Source of the DNA: Citromicrobium sp.
GTDB taxonomy: Bacteria; Pseudomonadota; Alphaproteobacteria; Sphingomonadales; Sphingomonadaceae
Assembly (NCBI GenBank): GCA_002729695.1
Contig: PBYQ01000036.1
Span: 1-64,000, forward strand
DNA: 64,000 nt
Direction of reading: 5' to 3'
Numbering within the stretch: position 1 is the stretch's first letter; every line of letters starts with the position of its first letter. The notes beneath the pieces were generated by a model. That model was not told the origin of the DNA. It worked only from the letters and a program-made list of their open reading frames with translations, and searched no databases. Below are positions 33,092-42,809 of the stretch, piece after piece. Position numbers and translations under genes: made by a program.

Positions 33092-36000
33092 TCACCGGCT
33101 CAGCAGGTTTCGCGCCTGGATGGCGATCTGCGCCAGCGTGGCCGGAGCGACGGGGTTCTGCGCCTGCGCGCGGCGAATCATCGATCGGAACTGTTTGACC
33201 GCGGACTCATGCTCTTCTACCCACGTTTCGACGCTCCGGCATGCGGTGCCATCCTTGCTTTGCGAGTGGTCGCAGACACGGCGCAGGAAATCGAGTCGCA
33301 TCTGCTGGAAATCGCGGGCGAGCCCGGCGACCAGCAAGCGGTCCCACACATCGGACGGAGACATCAGCGCGGCCGTGCCCTGCGCCCAGTCGAGCCCGAG
33401 CTGCGCGCCCAGATCGGTGAACGCCTTGGCCATGCTGCGCGGTTCGATGCCGAGATCGCTGGCGAGCCGCGCAATGCCGATCCCGCCGTCGATATCGAAC
33501 AGGTGCGCCACCTGCGCCGCGACATCTTCGGGCGCGCCAGCCTTGGCGAACTCGGCGCGCATCTTGGCAGAGCGCTGGCGCGTTTCCGATGCCAGCAGAT
33601 CGACAGTGCCCTGGTTGAGCGCGTCGAGCGCGGGGCGCAGTTCTTCCACGATCTCGCTCGGCTTGGATGAACCGCACACCCGGATCGCGTCGGCCATCTG
33701 GATTCGCATCGCGGTTGCCACCCGGTCGAACAGGAGAAGCCGGGTCTTCTCGGGCATTTCGCTGGCATCGAGCGCATCCCAGATGTTCTGGATGTCGAGC
33801 AGGCGATCCGCCGTGACGAAGGCACTGGCGACCTCGTTCAGGCCGACGCCTTCCTCTTCCGCCAGTTCGAACGGATGGACCATGCCCATGCGGTTGACGA
33901 TCCGGTTGGCGAGATCGGTTGCGATGATCTCCGTGCGCAGCCGGTGCTGGCTGATCTGTTCGGCGTATTTCTCTCGCAAGGGCACGGGGAAATACTGGAA
34001 CAGCGTGCTTTCCAGCGTCGGATCGTCGGGCAGTCCGCCGGCCTCGATCGCATCCTGCAAGGTCAGCTTCGCGCTCGACAGAAGCACCGCGAGTTCGGGT
34101 CGGGTCAGCCCGATGCCCTCGCCCGCGCGACGGGTGAAGGTTTCGTTGTCGGCAATGCCTTCGGTCCGCCGGTCGAGCATGCCGGCATCTTCCAGCGTTT
34201 CGATCAGGCGGATGGTCGACGCGGTCGCCGCTTCGCCGCCCTGTTCGGCGATCGAGATGGCAAGCGCCTGCAGCCGGTTGTCTTCCAGCACGATCGCCCC
34301 GACTTCTTCGGTCATCGAGGCGAGCAGTTCGTTACGCTCCTCCTCGGTCAGCAGATCGGCGCGGCGCGCGGCGGCGAGCGCGATCTTGATGTTCACTTCG
34401 TTATCCGAACAGTCGACGCCCGCGGAGTTGTCGATGAAGTCGGTGTTGAGGCGCCCGCCGTGGAGCGCGAATTCGATCCGGCCCGCCTGTGTCACGCCTA
34501 GGTTGGCGCCTTCGCCGATCACCTTTGCGCGCAGGTCTTCGCCATTAACGCGCAGCGCGTCGTTGGCGGGGTCGCCGACCTGGATGTTGTTCTCCCTCTC
34601 GGCCTTTACGTAGGTCCCGATGCCGCCGAACCAGAGCAGGTCGGCGGGCGCCTTGAGGATGGCGGAGATGAGCGTTTCGGGGTCGAATTCGGACTGGTCG
34701 ACGCCCAGCGCCGATTGCGCTTCCCTCGACAGGGTGATCGATTTCTCGGTGCGCGCGAACACCCCGCCGCCCTTGGAAATCAGATCCTTGGCGTAATCGT
34801 CCCAGCTCGACCGGGGCAGGTCGAACAGGCGCTTGCGCTCTCCCCAGCTTTTCGAGGGGTCGGGATCGGGATCGATGAAGATGTGACGGTGATCGAACGC
34901 GGCGACCAGCTTGATCGCCTTGGACAGCAGCATGCCGTTGCCGAACACGTCGCCCGACATGTCGCCGCAGCCGACGACCTTCGTGGTCTCGGTTTGCACG
35001 TCGACGCCCATTTCGGCGAAGTGCCGCTGGACCGATACCCACGCGCCCTTGGCGGTGATGCCCATCGCCTTGTGGTCGTAGCCGTGGCTGCCGCCGCTGG
35101 CGAAGGCATCGTCGAGCCAGAAGTCGCGGGATTCGGCGATCGCGTTGGCGACGTCGGAAAAGCTCGCCGTGCCCTTGTCCGCCGCGACCACGAAGTAAGG
35201 ATCGGGGTTGTCGAGAATCCGCACGCCTGTCGGGTGGACCACCTCGTCGCCGACGATGTTGTCGGTGATCGACAGCAGGCTGCGGATGAAGACCTGGTAG
35301 CTCGCCTTGCCCTCGGCGAACCACGCGTCGCGATCGCTCGCGGGGTCGGGCAGTTGCTTGGGATAGAACCCGCCCTTCGCGCCCGTTGGCACGATCACCG
35401 CGTTCTTCACGCGCTGCGCCTTCATCAGGCCGAGCACTTCGGTGCGGAAATCGTCGCGCCGGTCGGACCAGCGAAGCCCGCCGCGCGCGACAGGGCCGGC
35501 GCGCAGGTGGATGCCTTCCACCCGGCGCGAATAGACGAAAATCTCGCGGAACGGGATCGGCTTGGGCAGGCCCGGCACCTTCGCCGAATCGAACTTGAAC
35601 GACAGCGCGATATCGGGGTGGAGCGCGAAGGCGTTGGTGCGCAGCATCGCCTCGATCACGCTGCGGTAGAGGCGCAGCAGGCGGTCGTCGTTGATCGCCG
35701 AAACGTAGTGCAGCCCGTCCTTGATCGCAGCCTGCGCGTCTTTTTCGGCCTTCTCGCGGTCGCCTTCGAACGCGGGATCGTGGCGTGCGACGAACAGGTC
35801 GATCAGCGCGCGCGTCACCTGGGGTGCATTGGCCAGCGCATCGACGACGGTATAGATGGTGAAGCCCATCCCCGTCTGCCGCAGGTAGCGATAGATCGCG
35901 CGCAGCCACTCTGCCTCGCGCGCGCCCAGCCCGGTGTCGAGCACCAGCCGGTTGAACGAATCGTCCTCCGCATAGCCGTTGAGCACGGCGGCGATCGCAT

Positions 36001-37798
36001 CTTCGATGGCCGGCGCGCGCGCCAGCAGGTCGGCGGGATCGACACCGGGGCCGAGGTTGCACTGGAAATCGTGGATCGTGCCCAGATCGCCGTCGGCGAG
36101 CGGGGTCGGAATCTCGGTAATCGTCTTGAGCCCGAAATTCTCCAGCGCGGGCACCGCCTCGGACAGCGGCAACTGGCCTTCGCGCTGGTAGATCTTCAGG
36201 CGAAGATGCGTGGCACCTTCCACCGTGTTACGGCGCAGGCGGACGCCGCGCGCGGTTTCGCCGGCGTCGCCGTCTTCCTGCCGGCGTCCCAGATCGCGCA
36301 GCCGGAGAATGTCGAGCGAGGCTTCCTCCGCCCCGCTGCTGGCACGAAAATAGGTGGGGAAGTGGTCGGCGTAGCGCCGCGCGAGCGTGGCGGCGTCGTC
36401 GTGATCGACCAGCTTGGACAGTTCGGTCTCGACTGCCTCTGCCCACACGCGCAGCATTTCCTGCAGGCGGGTTTCCAGATCGCTTTCGTTATAGCGCGTC
36501 TTGCTCTGGCGGAAATCGAGCACGAAGCGCATCAGCGCGAGCGCACCGCCTTCGATCTCGACGCTCCAGTCGAGCAGGGTCGACCCGGTGCTTTCCTCGA
36601 GCAGCGCCTGCACCTGCTGGCGCACCTGCGTCGACATCGTGTCGCGCGGCAGCCAGACGAAGGCGAACAGGTGGCGCGACAGCGGCGCCTCGACCAGCGC
36701 GAGCCGCGGGCGCGGGCGGTCGGTCAGGCTCATGGTGGTGGTCGCCACCCGGCGCACGTCATCGTCGCGGAAGCCGATCACCAGATCATGCGGCAGCGCG
36801 CTGAGCGCGTGGACCAGCGCCTTGCCCGCGTGGCCATCGGGATCGAAATCGAGCTGGTCCATCAACTCGCCCAGCTGGCGGCGCAGGCGCGGCACGCCGT
36901 GCGGGTCGGTCGCCAGCGCCGCGCTGGTCCAGATCCCGGCGTGGACCGACAGGCCGACGATGTCAGAGCCTTCGCGTACCGGCACCAGGAACAGGTCGAG
37001 CGGAACGCGGCGATGGACGTTGGAAACGTGGTTCGCCTTGACGATCAGCGGCACGCGCGCATTGGCGTTCTGCGGATCGTCGAACCACGCAAAGGCACGG
37101 CGGAAGGATTCATCGGCGAGGATTTCGCGCGCGCTCGCACGACAGATGCCGAGCGCGTTCGCCTCTCGCCCGTCGCGATAGCGGACCATGTGGCCAAGCT
37201 GGGTCAGCATCCCGCCGCTCAGCCATTCGAGCAGGCTTGCGCCTTCCTTGTCGTCGAGCGACTGCGCGTCCGCCTGCATCGCCTTGCGCATGGCGGACCA
37301 GTCTTCGACCGCCGCGCGCACATCGCCCAGCGTGGCGCGCAGCCCCTCTTCCAGCTCCTTGCGCGCCGCCGCCTCGGCATACTCGGTCTCGAGGTAGATC
37401 ATCGACTCGCGCGGCGCATCGCTGTCCTTGCCCGGCAGGCCTTGCAGCACGCCATCCTCGCTACGCTGCACGCGGACGCCCGGGTGCACCAGCCGATCGA
37501 TCGAAAGGCCGAAATCGGCAATCTGCGAAGAGATCGAATCGACCAGGAAGGGCATGTCGTCGTTGACGATCGCCATGCGCAGCCTGCGGCGGCCTTCGGC
37601 CGATCCCTGCGCGCCGTAGGTGATCGAGATCGCGGGTTCGCCTGCCGTCCTGCGGGTCGCGGTTTCCAGCACCAGCGCCGCCGCCTGTTCGAGATCGCCG
37701 TTGGCGAAAGGCTGGTCGACGGGCAGCAGCGATTCGCGCATCCGCGTGGCCAGTTTCTGCAACAAGTCGGCTTCGGACTGCCTGTGGTCGGCTGCCAT
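33092..37798 (-). CDS. NAD-specific glutamate dehydrogenase, large (180 kDa) class
   Basis: Oxidatively deaminates glutamate to 2-oxoglutarate and ammonia; a 1568-residue member of the large L-GDH class. Order: N-terminal regulatory ACT-like region (about 1-700, with MAIVNDDMPFLVDSISSQIAD and FAFVWLPRDTMSTQVR), the catalytic part (about 760-1160; RAGPVARGGLRWSDRRDDFRTEVLGLMKAQ, VKNAVIVPTGAKGGF, VVAADKGTASFSD, GSHGYDHKAMGITAKGAW), and a C-terminal helical part. ATG at 37798 begins the usual N-terminus; the 26 codons before it are not conserved. A long open frame on the opposite strand is a GC-bias shadow. Confidence 0.95.
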   Translation of the reverse strand: MAADHRQSEADLLQKLATRMRESLLPVDQPFANGDLEQAAALVLETATRRTAGEPAISITYGAQGSAEGRRRLRMAIVNDDMPFLVDSISSQIADFGLSIDRLVHPGVRVQRSEDGVLQGLPGKDSDAPRESMIYLETEYAEAAARKELEEGLRATLGDVRAAVEDWSAMRKAMQADAQSLDDKEGASLLEWLSGGMLTQLGHMVRYRDGREANALGICRASAREILADESFRRAFAWFDDPQNANARVPLIVKANHVSNVHRRVPLDLFLVPVREGSDIVGLSVHAGIWTSAALATDPHGVPRLRRQLGELMDQLDFDPDGHAGKALVHALSALPHDLVIGFRDDDVRRVATTTMSLTDRPRPRLALVEAPLSRHLFAFVWLPRDTMSTQVRQQVQALLEESTGSTLLDWSVEIEGGALALMRFVLDFRQSKTRYNESDLETRLQEMLRVWAEAVETELSKLVDHDDAATLARRYADHFPTYFRASSGAEEASLDILRLRDLGRRQEDGDAGETARGVRLRRNTVEGATHLRLKIYQREGQLPLSEAVPALENFGLKTITEIPTPLADGDLGTIHDFQCNLGPGVDPADLLARAPAIEDAIAAVLNGYAEDDSFNRLVLDTGLGAREAEWLRAIYRYLRQTGMGFTIYTVVDALANAPQVTRALIDLFVARHDPAFEGDREKAEKDAQAAIKDGLHYVSAINDDRLLRLYRSVIEAMLRTNAFALHPDIALSFKFDSAKVPGLPKPIPFREIFVYSRRVEGIHLRAGPVARGGLRWSDRRDDFRTEVLGLMKAQRVKNAVIVPTGAKGGFYPKQLPDPASDRDAWFAEGKASYQVFIRSLLSITDNIVGDEVVHPTGVRILDNPDPYFVVAADKGTASFSDVANAIAESRDFWLDDAFASGGSHGYDHKAMGITAKGAWVSVQRHFAEMGVDVQTETTKVVGCGDMSGDVFGNGMLLSKAIKLVAAFDHRHIFIDPDPDPSKSWGERKRLFDLPRSSWDDYAKDLISKGGGVFARTEKSITLSREAQSALGVDQSEFDPETLISAILKAPADLLWFGGIGTYVKAERENNIQVGDPANDALRVNGEDLRAKVIGEGANLGVTQAGRIEFALHGGRLNTDFIDNSAGVDCSDNEVNIKIALAAARRADLLTEEERNELLASMTEEVGAIVLEDNRLQALAISIAEQGGEAATASTIRLIETLEDAGMLDRRTEGIADNETFTRRAGEGIGLTRPELAVLLSSAKLTLQDAIEAGGLPDDPTLESTLFQYFPVPLREKYAEQISQHRLRTEIIATDLANRIVNRMGMVHPFELAEEEGVGLNEVASAFVTADRLLDIQNIWDALDASEMPEKTRLLLFDRVATAMRIQMADAIRVCGSSKPSEIVEELRPALDALNQGTVDLLASETRQRSAKMRAEFAKAGAPEDVAAQVAHLFDIDGGIGIARLASDLGIEPRSMAKAFTDLGAQLGLDWAQGTAALMSPSDVWDRLLVAGLARDFQQMRLDFLRRVCDHSQSKDGTACRSVETWVEEHESAVKQFRSMIRRAQAQNPVAPATLAQIAIQARNLLSR

Positions 37799-37925
37799 GT
37801 ATCGGTCCTGTCTTGCGCGCCCGGTTTTTCGGGCCGTCAGTTGTGCGTCAGTGCCGTTACGGCACCGCCTCTCCATCGCCGCCGTTAGAAGGTCGCACGG
37901 GCGCCCGCAAGGATCACCGCACCGT

Positions 37926-38675
37926 TCATGCGCTCAGCAGATGCTGCTCGACGATGGCCAGCAGCCGAGCGACGTCTTCGGGCCGCGACAGGCGGTGATC
38001 GCCGTCCTTTACCAGTTGAACCAGTACCTTGGTGGAATCGAGCCGCTCGGCGAGCCGCAGAGCGGTCTGCCACGGAACGTCCGCATCGCGCTGGCCGTGC
38101 AGCAGGGTGACGGGGCAGTCGATCGCGATCGGCGCATCCAGCTGGCGCTGCGCCTGCGCATCGGTCCAGAAGCCCGCAAAGGTCGGGGTCGGTTCGGGGC
38201 CGTAGGGATTATCCTCCAGCACGGTCTCGCCCGATTGCAGGCTGGTCTTCTGCTCTGCCGAGTAGCCCCAGTCGGAAAAGTCGGGAGCGGCGGCAATGCC
38301 CACCATCCCGGCCAGCCGTTCCCCCAGAGCGAGCCCCACCAGCAGCATCAGCCAGCCGCCCATCGAAGAGCCGACCAGCACCACCGGCCCGCGCACCTTC
38401 GCCTCGATCAGCGCGAGCACCTCGTCCCGCCAACGCGAGAGCATGCCGTCGGCGAAATTGCCATCACTCTGGCCGCAGCCCGAATAGTCGAGCAGCAGGC
38501 AGGCGTGGCCGTTCTCCTGCGCCCAGTCGAACAGCGCGGTCGCCTTCGATCCGGCCATGTCCGACATGTAGCCGGGCAGGAAGACGATGGTCGGCGCGTG
38601 CTTGTCGTACGCGGTGCTCTCGGCAAGGCGAAAGGCGATCCTGCGGCCGTCGGGCATCTCGAAAAAGTCGGTCAT
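37926..38675 (-). CDS. Alpha/beta hydrolase
   Basis: A 249-residue cytosolic alpha/beta-hydrolase-fold protein. The nucleophile elbow is VGSSMGGWL, an oxyanion region IVFLPGYMSDM comes early, Asp and His candidates are in LHGQRDADVPW and KDGDHRLSR. The compact form without lid resembles ABHD10/RBBP9-like serine esterases. The substrate cannot be told from sequence. ATG at 38675 precedes MTDFFEMPDGRRIAF, a usual N-terminus; an extension to 38765 has no support. Confidence 0.85.
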   Translation of the reverse strand: MTDFFEMPDGRRIAFRLAESTAYDKHAPTIVFLPGYMSDMAGSKATALFDWAQENGHACLLLDYSGCGQSDGNFADGMLSRWRDEVLALIEAKVRGPVVLVGSSMGGWLMLLVGLALGERLAGMVGIAAAPDFSDWGYSAEQKTSLQSGETVLEDNPYGPEPTPTFAGFWTDAQAQRQLDAPIAIDCPVTLLHGQRDADVPWQTALRLAERLDSTKVLVQLVKDGDHRLSRPEDVARLLAIVEQHLLSA

Positions 38676-38959
38676 CGCAGGAATGCCTAAGGCTCGCGCA
38701 AGGCGGTGTCCATGCATGTGGCGACGTGCGCAGATGTGCTCGATGAAGCGCGAGGGGCTATGCAATTTCCTACCCGCTCCCGACTTGCTAATGCTTTGCT
38801 CGTGACCCGCGAATGCTTCCTTTCACGCCCTTCCAGCGCATTTTCGCCGGCGCATTCCGCAGACAGATTTTTTCGCCCCTGGACACTGTGTCAGGTGTGT
38901 CAGGCAATTGGGGCGCGCAGCGTCTCGGTACTTTCATGCAAGGGCCATAAGCGCGCGTC
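38676..38959. other. Intergenic region, divergent promoters expected
   Basis: A 284-bp stretch between divergent hydrolase and phoD-like genes. No gene, RNA or clear promoter hexamers stand out. A short direct repeat (GTGTCAG at 38888 and 38896) lies 65 bp before the phosphatase start. Confidence 0.4.
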
Positions 38960-40639
38960 ATGAGCAACCTTCTCGCACCCCCGCCCGCCACCGAGTCGCG
39001 CTCGCGCTCGCTCCTCCAACTCGATCGTCGCAGCGTGCTGGCTGGCGGTATCCTCGGCGCCGGGCTCGTCGCGATGCCTTTGTCGGCGCAGGTCGGGGCG
39101 AAGGGCTTCACGCATGGGATTGCGAGCGGCGAACCGAGCCATGATGGCGTGTTGCTGTGGACGCGTTTCGTTGGAGACAACGATGCAAAGCTCGCGTGGC
39201 AGGTCAGCGACAACGCCGATTTCGGCCGGGTCGTGGCGGAGGGCGAAACCGTCGCTTCGCCGCACAAGGACTGGTGCGCGAAGGCCGAATTGACCGGCCT
39301 CGATCCCGATACCTGGTACTATTACCGCTTCGTCGGCCCGGATGGCTCGACATCGGACATCGGGCGCACGCGCACGCTGCCGCAGGGGCCGACGAGCCGG
39401 TTCCGGATGGGCGTGTTCTCCTGCTCCAACCTCGGGTTCGGCTATTTCAATGCCTATGGCCACGCAGGCGAAGCGAACGACTTCGACCTGCTCGTGCACT
39501 TGGGCGACTATTACTACGAATACGATGCGCAGCATTACCCGACCCCCGATCAGATCGTGCCGGGCCGGATAGACGCCCCCGAGAACGAGATCGTGCAGCT
39601 GGCTGATTACCGCCTGCGCCACGCGACCTATCGCGCCGATCCCGACCTTCAGCGGCTCACCCAGCTCTACCCGATGATCCTCGTGTGGGACGATCACGAG
39701 ACCGCGAACGATTCGTGGGAAGGCGGGGCGCAGAACCACCAGCCCGAAACCGAAGGGCCGTGGGACGCGCGCAAGGCCGCCGCGATGCGCGCCTATCGCG
39801 AGTGGCTGCCGGTGTCGGACGATCCGTGGAAGGCCTATCAGGTCGGCGATCTCGCCACGCTGTTCCGGCTCGAGACGCGGCTCACCGCGCGATCCGAGCA
39901 GCTCGATGTGGCCAAGGTGCTGGCGGGCAAGTCGACCGCGGACGAGATGATGGCTACGCTCAAGGCGTTCCACGATGGCGCATGGGCCGATCCTGCGCGC
40001 CAGATGATGGGCGCGGCGCAGGAGGCATGGCTCGCCGACGGGCTCAAGGCCTCGACCCGCGCCGGTACGCGCTGGCAGGTGCTGGTGCAGCAGGTACTGA
40101 TGGGCAACCTCAGCACGCCAACCGGGCTGGCCGATGCGCTGCCCAAGTCGATGCCCGACGCGCTGCGCCAGCGGCTGGTGGCGGGTTCGATGGCGTCTGC
40201 GGCGGGCATTCCGTTCAATATGGATGCGTGGGATGGCTATCCCGCCGCGCGCAAGCGGGTGTTCGACGCGGCGCTGGCTGCCGATGCCAACCTGGTGGTG
40301 CTGGCGGGCGATACGCATAACGGCTGGGCGTTCGACCTTGCGCAGGACGGCACGCCGGTGGGCGTCGAATTCGGCGTATCCTCGGTCACCTCGCCGGGCT
40401 TCGAAGGCTATCTGCCGCAGATCCCCACGCCGTTTCTGGAGCGTGCGCTGGTCGACTCCAATCCGCAGCTGCAATGGGCGGACACCTCGCGGCGCGGCTA
40501 CATGGCGGTCGAGCTGACCCCGCAGGCTGCCAGCTGCGAATGGCGCTTCGTATCGGGTGTTCGCCAGCGCAGCACCGCGCTGGGCGGCACGCATAGAATG
40601 GCGAGCGCGCTCGGAGCGAACACGCTCGCCATAGGGTAG
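38960..40639 (+). CDS. PhoD-like alkaline phosphatase/phosphodiesterase
   Basis: A 559-residue exported metallophosphoesterase of the PhoD family, acting on phosphate esters outside the cytoplasm. Twin-arginine signal with DRRSVLAGGILGAG (about 22-44), then an N-terminal beta domain (FTHGIASGEPSHDGVLLWTR, YYYRFV), and the catalytic domain with FSCSN, LLVHLGDYYYEYD, LVWDDHETANDSW, and VVLAGDTHNGWAFDL, which supply the Fe/Ca and phosphate ligands. Length is normal. No Pho box could be confirmed. Convergent with a secreted hydrolase gene. Confidence 0.92.
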   Translation: MSNLLAPPPATESRSRSLLQLDRRSVLAGGILGAGLVAMPLSAQVGAKGFTHGIASGEPSHDGVLLWTRFVGDNDAKLAWQVSDNADFGRVVAEGETVASPHKDWCAKAELTGLDPDTWYYYRFVGPDGSTSDIGRTRTLPQGPTSRFRMGVFSCSNLGFGYFNAYGHAGEANDFDLLVHLGDYYYEYDAQHYPTPDQIVPGRIDAPENEIVQLADYRLRHATYRADPDLQRLTQLYPMILVWDDHETANDSWEGGAQNHQPETEGPWDARKAAAMRAYREWLPVSDDPWKAYQVGDLATLFRLETRLTARSEQLDVAKVLAGKSTADEMMATLKAFHDGAWADPARQMMGAAQEAWLADGLKASTRAGTRWQVLVQQVLMGNLSTPTGLADALPKSMPDALRQRLVAGSMASAAGIPFNMDAWDGYPAARKRVFDAALAADANLVVLAGDTHNGWAFDLAQDGTPVGVEFGVSSVTSPGFEGYLPQIPTPFLERALVDSNPQLQWADTSRRGYMAVELTPQAASCEWRFVSGVRQRSTALGGTHRMASALGANTLAIG

Positions 40640-40645
40640 GGTCGG

Positions 40646-41575
40646 CTATTTGGCGGCGGCCGCGCGGATTTCGGCGCGGACGATCTCCGGCTGGTCGAGC
40701 TGGACGAAGTGCAGCGAGTTGTCGACCGGGACGAGGCGCACGCCGGGCAGCGCGGCATAGTCGGTCGTGTAGCGTTCGATTGCCATCTCGCGGTACCCGC
40801 CGTTGGCCATGTGAACGACCGTGACCGGCATCTTGAGGCTCGCGATTTCGCTGCGCAGGTCGGTCATGGTGTCCTCGTACACCAGCTCGGCCACTGCCAG
40901 CGGCTCGGCGTCGAGCGACCAGTTGGCGATGCGCACGCGGGTCGCCTCGTCGATCGACATGCCCGCCGCTCCCGCGCCGCTGGTGGTGTTCGCAAGGCCC
41001 GCCGCGCGCATCTGTTCGGCCCCGGCGATCATCATGTCGCGCATCTGCTTCGCCTGCGGCTCGACCTTCTCCAGCGTCATGTCGGGCGCGAAGACCATCC
41101 CGAAGAAGGGCAGCGAATCGAGGATGACGAGGCTTTTCGCCTGCTCCGCATGCGCCAGCCCGAACTTCATCGCGATCAGCCCGCCAAGGCTATGGCCGAC
41201 GATGGTGGCGGAACCGAGATTGCGGGCGGCGAGATCGGCGGAGATGTCCGCCACGATCCCGTCGATCGCTCCCGCGCTTTCGTTCGCGGTGCCCCGTTCG
41301 CCCGCGAACCCGCGCACCTCGACGGTCAGCACTCGGTGATCGTCGACCAGCGAGGCGACCGTGTCGTCCCACGCCGCAGCGGGGGTCGACATGCCGGGGA
41401 TGAGGACCACGACCGGCCCGGCCGTGCCGTAGAGGCGGGTGCGGATGTGGTCGTGCTGCACCGCTTCGTCGGCCTGCGCGGCCTCCTGGGCATTGGCCTG
41501 ATAGGCCGGTGCGACAGGTGCGATGATGGCGAGCGGAAGGGTTGCGGCCAGCAGGGCCGAGTGAAGGAGTTTCAT
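40646..41575 (-). CDS. Secreted alpha/beta hydrolase
   Basis: A 309-residue exported alpha/beta hydrolase. Signal peptide about 1-29 (cleavage near ANA). Fold marks: VVVLIPGMSTPAAAWD (oxyanion hole), catalytic Ser in VGHSLGGLIAMKFG, and a late His in DNSLHFVQLDQPE. The cap region between about 165 and 230 is Met- and Ala-rich. The substrate is unknown. The XRE/membrane operon ends 27 bp upstream of its start on the same strand, so read-through is possible. Confidence 0.85.
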   Translation of the reverse strand: MKLLHSALLAATLPLAIIAPVAPAYQANAQEAAQADEAVQHDHIRTRLYGTAGPVVVLIPGMSTPAAAWDDTVASLVDDHRVLTVEVRGFAGERGTANESAGAIDGIVADISADLAARNLGSATIVGHSLGGLIAMKFGLAHAEQAKSLVILDSLPFFGMVFAPDMTLEKVEPQAKQMRDMMIAGAEQMRAAGLANTTSGAGAAGMSIDEATRVRIANWSLDAEPLAVAELVYEDTMTDLRSEIASLKMPVTVVHMANGGYREMAIERYTTDYAALPGVRLVPVDNSLHFVQLDQPEIVRAEIRAAAAK

Positions 41576-41602
41576 GTCGGTATCCTTGGTTCTGTGGCGG
41601 GG

Positions 41603-41794
41603 TCAGTCCCGCAGGAAAATCTCTTCGATGGCGAGGGCGAAAACCTCGGCAATCTGGAAGGCGAGAGGGAGAGACGGGTCGTATCGACCGGTCTCGATGG
41701 CGTTGACGCTCTGGCGGCTGACGCCGAGTTCGTCGGCGAGGGCCTGCTGGCTCCAGTTGCGCTCGGCACGCAGGACCTTGAGCCTATTCTTCAT
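41603..41794 (-). CDS. XRE-family HTH regulator, small
   Basis: A 63-residue protein made up of little more than one Cro/C1-type helix-turn-helix (RAERNWSQQALADELGVSRQSVNAIETGRYDPSLPLAFQIAEVF). It ends in IEEIFLRD, typical of stand-alone HTH_3 regulators that sit with small membrane proteins. Its start overlaps the upstream gene by 11 bp. It is the last gene of a four-gene operon whose promoter is flanked by two near-identical inverted sites; self-regulation is a likely inference. Confidence 0.92.
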   Translation of the reverse strand: MKNRLKVLRAERNWSQQALADELGVSRQSVNAIETGRYDPSLPLAFQIAEVFALAIEEIFLRD

Positions 41795-42395
41795 CGGACG
41801 AGTCCATCTTCTGGCCCATGCTCTGCCAGGCCTGGCCCAGTCCCATGCCTATCGCCCAGATCGGCACCGCCCACCAGCCCGGCACGTGCGGCACCAGCTC
41901 GAAGGTTTCGAGGAAGCCCCAGAAGCTGCCGATCGCGAGCACGAAGCCAAGGCCGATCAGCGCCGCGATGATCGCGCGATGGCGCAGGTATTCGTCCTGC
42001 TCCTCCACGATGTAGCGGCCCATGACGTAGATCATCGCGAGGATCGGCGCGATCGGGAGCATCGCCAGACCCCAGGTCACGGCGACCGAAGGCTCCAGGT
42101 TCTTGAAGGTCCAGATCGCGATGCCGAGCCCGAGCATATAGGCGATGGAGGTCGCCATCATGCCGGTGGTGTAGCGGCGCGCGGCGCGGTTCCCCGCCGG
42201 TCCGCAGCCCGGATTGCGCGCGCTTGCCAGCGAACGCGCCGTCACGAACATGAAGACGATCGGGATGATGGCGAGGATATATGCGGTCGACCCGTTGATC
42301 GCCCCGCTATACCTGAGCGCCAGGATGACCGCGGCGGTCCCGATCATCAGGCCGCCCCACAGGCCCGGGCGCGAGGTGCGTACAGCGCCGGTCAT
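41784..42395 (-). CDS. Polytopic membrane protein of XRE operon
   Basis: A 203-residue inner-membrane protein with about six transmembrane helices. A cytosolic loop after helix four carries an acidic EEQDEYLRHR motif. No enzyme family is recognised. Its ATG overlaps the stop of the 59-residue protein (ATGA), and its own end overlaps the XRE gene, so the products are made together. It may sense or respond to envelope stress, but nothing in the sequence shows this. Confidence 0.8.
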   Translation of the reverse strand: MTGAVRTSRPGLWGGLMIGTAAVILALRYSGAINGSTAYILAIIPIVFMFVTARSLASARNPGCGPAGNRAARRYTTGMMATSIAYMLGLGIAIWTFKNLEPSVAVTWGLAMLPIAPILAMIYVMGRYIVEEQDEYLRHRAIIAALIGLGFVLAIGSFWGFLETFELVPHVPGWWAVPIWAIGMGLGQAWQSMGQKMDSSDEE

Positions 42396-42571
42396 GCCTG
42401 CTGCTCCTTGCAGGTCCGGCACACGATGCCGATCGAGAGGACGGCGAGGATCGGCATTACCATCGTGAGGGTGCGCGCGCTGTCGGCCTCGATCATGCCG
42501 GAGCGGCCGGCGGCGGCCACACCGATGATCGCGGCGGCCCAGGCGAGTGCGATCAGAAGGTTGCGGGTCAT
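42392..42571 (-). CDS. Small membrane protein, 59 residues
   Basis: A short ORF starting MTRNLLIALAWAAAIIGVAA and ending in a cysteine pair (CRTC) near the C-terminus. Two hydrophobic helices are visible (about 4-21 and 35-50). AAGGA precedes the ATG and the stop overlaps the next start (ATGA), which supports real translation. No family is recognised. The CxxC could bind metal or form a disulfide in the cytosolic or periplasmic tail. Confidence 0.75.
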   Translation of the reverse strand: MTRNLLIALAWAAAIIGVAAAGRSGMIEADSARTLTMVMPILAVLSIGIVCRTCKEQQA

Positions 42572-42619
42572 GTCAGATGTCCTTGTATTGGCGGAAAAGA
42601 TGGCGTGCGGGTGCCGCGC

Positions 42620-42787
42620 TCAGGCTGGTTTGCGGCTCAGCCGGCAGCTCATGCTGTAGCGGCTCGCGACGTAAGGCAGCGTCAGGATCGCGGCGAAGGT
42701 CGTCCAGTCGGGCAGCACATCGGCGATATTGAGCAGGGCGACTGCAAGAACCGCGAGACCCCAGAGGTAAGGTACGATATTTTTCAT
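42620..42787 (-). CDS. Small membrane protein, 55 residues, first gene of XRE operon
   Basis: A 55-residue protein starting MKNIVPYLWGLAVLAVALL, with two hydrophobic segments (about 5-20 and 26-40) and a basic end. ATG at 42787 has AAGGGAG seven bases upstream. It begins 35 bp downstream of the -10 box described below. No family is recognised, though such small proteins commonly precede this kind of XRE/membrane operon. Confidence 0.75.
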   Translation of the reverse strand: MKNIVPYLWGLAVLAVALLNIADVLPDWTTFAAILTLPYVASRYSMSCRLSRKPA

Positions 42788-42809
42788 GGACAAGCTCCCT
42801 TGTAGGATT

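Noticed and set aside
34715..37888. 1057-codon open frame antisense to the glutamate dehydrogenase gene
   Set aside because: Its codons mirror those of a clearly conserved enzyme; high GC removes stops on the other strand. Composition is rich in Arg, Gln and Ala and matches no family.
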